Of a stretch of 64,000 nucleotides of DNA, positions 63,009 through 64,000 are shown one piece after another; position 1 is the first letter of the stretch; each line of letters begins with the position of its first letter. The stretch is from Flavobacterium chungbukense. GTDB lineage: Bacteria; Bacteroidota; Bacteroidia; Flavobacteriales; Flavobacteriaceae. The DNA is taken from positions 558,001 to 622,000 of the forward strand of contig NZ_JAJGZV010000002.1 in assembly GCF_020805785.1 (NCBI RefSeq). Direction: 5' to 3'. A program made the position numbers and the translations under genes. Under the pieces are notes generated by a model. That model saw only the letters and a program-made list of their open reading frames with translations, was not told the DNA's origin and ran no database searches.

Positions 63009-63317
63009 CTAATTTTTAATTTTACTTAAAATTTTGGAATCAATGTAAAAAGTGCCAAATGGAATTACGCAAGCTAAAAGGACTTTCCAAGTTGTAGTTG
63101 CAAATTTCCAATTCTGCTCAACTCCAACACTTATTGTATTAAATATAAAAAGCAAAAACAAAGCCCCGTGAATAGTTCCTACAGGTCTGGTCAAAAATGG
63201 CATTTCAAAAATATATTTCATTGGCATTGCTATAAAAAGTAAAATCAAAAGTGAAGTTCCTTCAAGAAATCCAATGATTCTTAAACGTCCAGTATTTGTT
63301 TGAAATAAATTCTTCAT
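63009..63317 (-). CDS. DUF3817 membrane protein
   Basis: The 102-residue protein has three membrane segments (about 15-32, 45-62 and 75-94). The DUF3817 block RLRIIGFLEGTSLLILLFIAMPMKY and PVGTIHGALFLLFI are clear. DUF3817 proteins are small, uncharacterised membrane proteins, some fused or adjacent to transporters. It begins 2 bp after the four-TM gene. It is the middle gene of the TetR-linked operon. Confidence 0.88.
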   Translation of the reverse strand: MKNLFQTNTGRLRIIGFLEGTSLLILLFIAMPMKYIFEMPFLTRPVGTIHGALFLLFIFNTISVGVEQNWKFATTTWKVLLACVIPFGTFYIDSKILSKIKN

Positions 63318-63319
63318 AA

Positions 63320-63778
63320 TTATCTAAAATAAGGTCGGTTAGCAAGGGGTGAGAATGGCCACGGAATAGCAACGAAAATGATTATTAAAGCGATAGAAAA
63401 CCAAATAAACATGGTTTTGAACTTCTGTTCGTTGGAAAGTTTCCTTTTGGCTAAAGCCGAACCAATTGTGATAAATATTACGGCAACTAGCATCAATACG
63501 ATATGAATTATTCCAAAGAAAGAAGCATCCAAATTTTGAAATTCTTCTTTATAATTTCTCCAGAAATATTTAACAATCGGACTCTGAAGGTAAACCAATA
63601 TTCCAAAAAGAAGCTGAATATGAGCAATTGTAGCCGTCCAATGACGAAATAAATTAGCTTTCTTGGTAAACGGAAGTTTTTGAGAATAACCTTTGTAAGC
63701 AATAAAAATAGAATATAATAAGCTTACCAATACGAGCCATCGCATAAAAGAATGGCCTACTAAAAGTATTTGATACAT
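63320..63778 (-). CDS. Four-TM membrane protein
   Basis: I set the start at 63778 (MYQILLVGHSFMRWLVLVSL), giving 152 residues. An in-frame codon 24 bp earlier lies too near the predicted promoter. Four membrane helices are predicted (about 3-26, 43-62, 88-110 and 124-143), with conserved-looking His residues (GHSFMRW, FRHWTATIAHIQLLFG) that could bind heme. I recall similar proteins in Bacteroidota without a known function. It is the first gene of an operon with DUF3817 and a 68-residue protein, just downstream of a strong palindromic operator. Confidence 0.7.
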   Translation of the reverse strand: MYQILLVGHSFMRWLVLVSLLYSIFIAYKGYSQKLPFTKKANLFRHWTATIAHIQLLFGILVYLQSPIVKYFWRNYKEEFQNLDASFFGIIHIVLMLVAVIFITIGSALAKRKLSNEQKFKTMFIWFSIALIIIFVAIPWPFSPLANRPYFR

Positions 63779-63799
63779 TGTTTTTTGATTTAGACAATG

Positions 63800-63840
63800 C
63801 AAATATATTCAAAAACATACCAAGTAGTATGTTTTTGAAT
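63800..63840 (-). promoter_or_regulatory. Promoter with a 34-bp palindromic operator (TetR-type)
   Basis: The palindrome at 63807-63840 has 14-bp arms (ATTCAAAAACATAC and its complement) around CAAGTA, with the core CATACNNNNNNGTATG. On the minus strand a -7 box TATATTTG (63800-63807) abuts it, so a bound repressor would block the promoter of the four-TM operon. The gene ending just upstream encodes a TetR-like regulator. Confidence 0.65.
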
Positions 63841-63847
63841 AATAATT

Positions 63848-64000
63848 TTATTTCAACCCATTCAAATAACTCTTAAGTTCTTTTAAATAAACTAGATAAG
63901 ATGAATTATCATTTTGAAGTTTTCCGAAATTTCGAATTCCCCAATAGCCCGATAAGATAAAAAATGCGACTTGTTCTCCCACAACTTCCGCACGAATCAA
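63848..64000 (-). CDS. TetR/AcrR-family regulator, C-terminal part (5' end outside window)
   Basis: The minus strand is open from the window edge to a stop at 63848-63850, giving 50 residues. The sequence AEVVGEQVAFFILSGYWGIRNFGKLQ, followed by a charged helix and LKSYLNGLK, matches the end of a TetR-family ligand-binding domain (the GYxGxxxxxK pattern). The DNA-binding domain lies beyond the window. The palindrome just downstream of this gene is its probable operator. Confidence 0.65.
   Translation of the reverse strand: MIRAEVVGEQVAFFILSGYWGIRNFGKLQNDNSSYLVYLKELKSYLNGLK

Overview
This 64 kb window is chromosomal DNA from a member of the Bacteroidota, almost certainly the genus Flavobacterium or a close relative. 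The DNA is AT-rich. Genes mostly lack Shine-Dalgarno sites and are preceded by A-rich leaders. Several promoters match the Bacteroidota pattern TTTG, about 19 nt, TAnnTTTG. There are many lipoproteins, two secreted proteins with type IX-secretion-like tails, an OstA-like protein, and flavobacterial gene clusters such as birA-rsfS-ftsH-LUD-cdsA-psd. No rRNA, tRNA, CRISPR array, prophage or insertion sequence was seen.

Layout. 1-8.2 kb: the end of an SRPBCC protein, biotin ligase (opposite strand), the rsfS-ftsH pair, then a run of LUD protein, cdsA, psd, acyl-CoA-binding protein and lipoprotein superoxide dismutase, and a GH130 enzyme convergent with a GH13 amylase lipoprotein. 10-20 kb: OstA-like protein, class III aminotransferase, TPR protein, aroE, a predicted barrel, a DUF349 protein and OsmC. 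20-32.7 kb: TPR protein, gyrA, clpC, a RimB-RimK fusion, DUF421, pit with its PhoU-like partner, and hutH. 33-38.2 kb: the threonine operon thrA-thrB-thrC, preceded by a Thr-rich leader peptide and overlapping hairpins that look like an attenuator. 38.2-40.7 kb: a more AT-rich accessory pocket with a putative AbiC-like phage-defence protein, a small membrane protein, an attC-like folded spacer, a decayed regulator tail and a large perfect palindrome. 40.7-48.5 kb: lipoprotein, acetyltransferase, Crp-like regulator, pectate lyase, an overlapping HipA-like kinase/DUF3037 pair, NAD(P)H-hydrate dehydratase, a structured RNA element and gcvT. 48.6-58.4 kb: S41 protease, yebC, two very small membrane/lipoprotein genes, tandem LamG paralogues, a CBS-type PLP enzyme, an S9 oligopeptidase and ybaB. 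58.6-64 kb: threonine aldolase, prfB with a programmed +1 frameshift, msrB, lpxD and a small operon under a probable TetR operator, with the TetR gene running off the end.

Functionally most of this is housekeeping: envelope lipid synthesis, replication and proteostasis, and amino-acid metabolism. Scattered polysaccharide-degradation genes (amylase, GH130, pectate lyase) fit a flavobacterial lifestyle. The most unusual material lies between genes. One class is a family of polarised arrays of 8-bp units that end in CTTTGAA plus an A-tract and often abut start codons. The others are several long REP-like palindromes and the accessory pocket at 38-40.7 kb. I did not find a clear, complete new multi-gene system. 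The best candidates for something undescribed are the 8-bp-phased arrays, the AbiC-like pocket with its attC-like boundary, and the HipA-like/DUF3037 pair.
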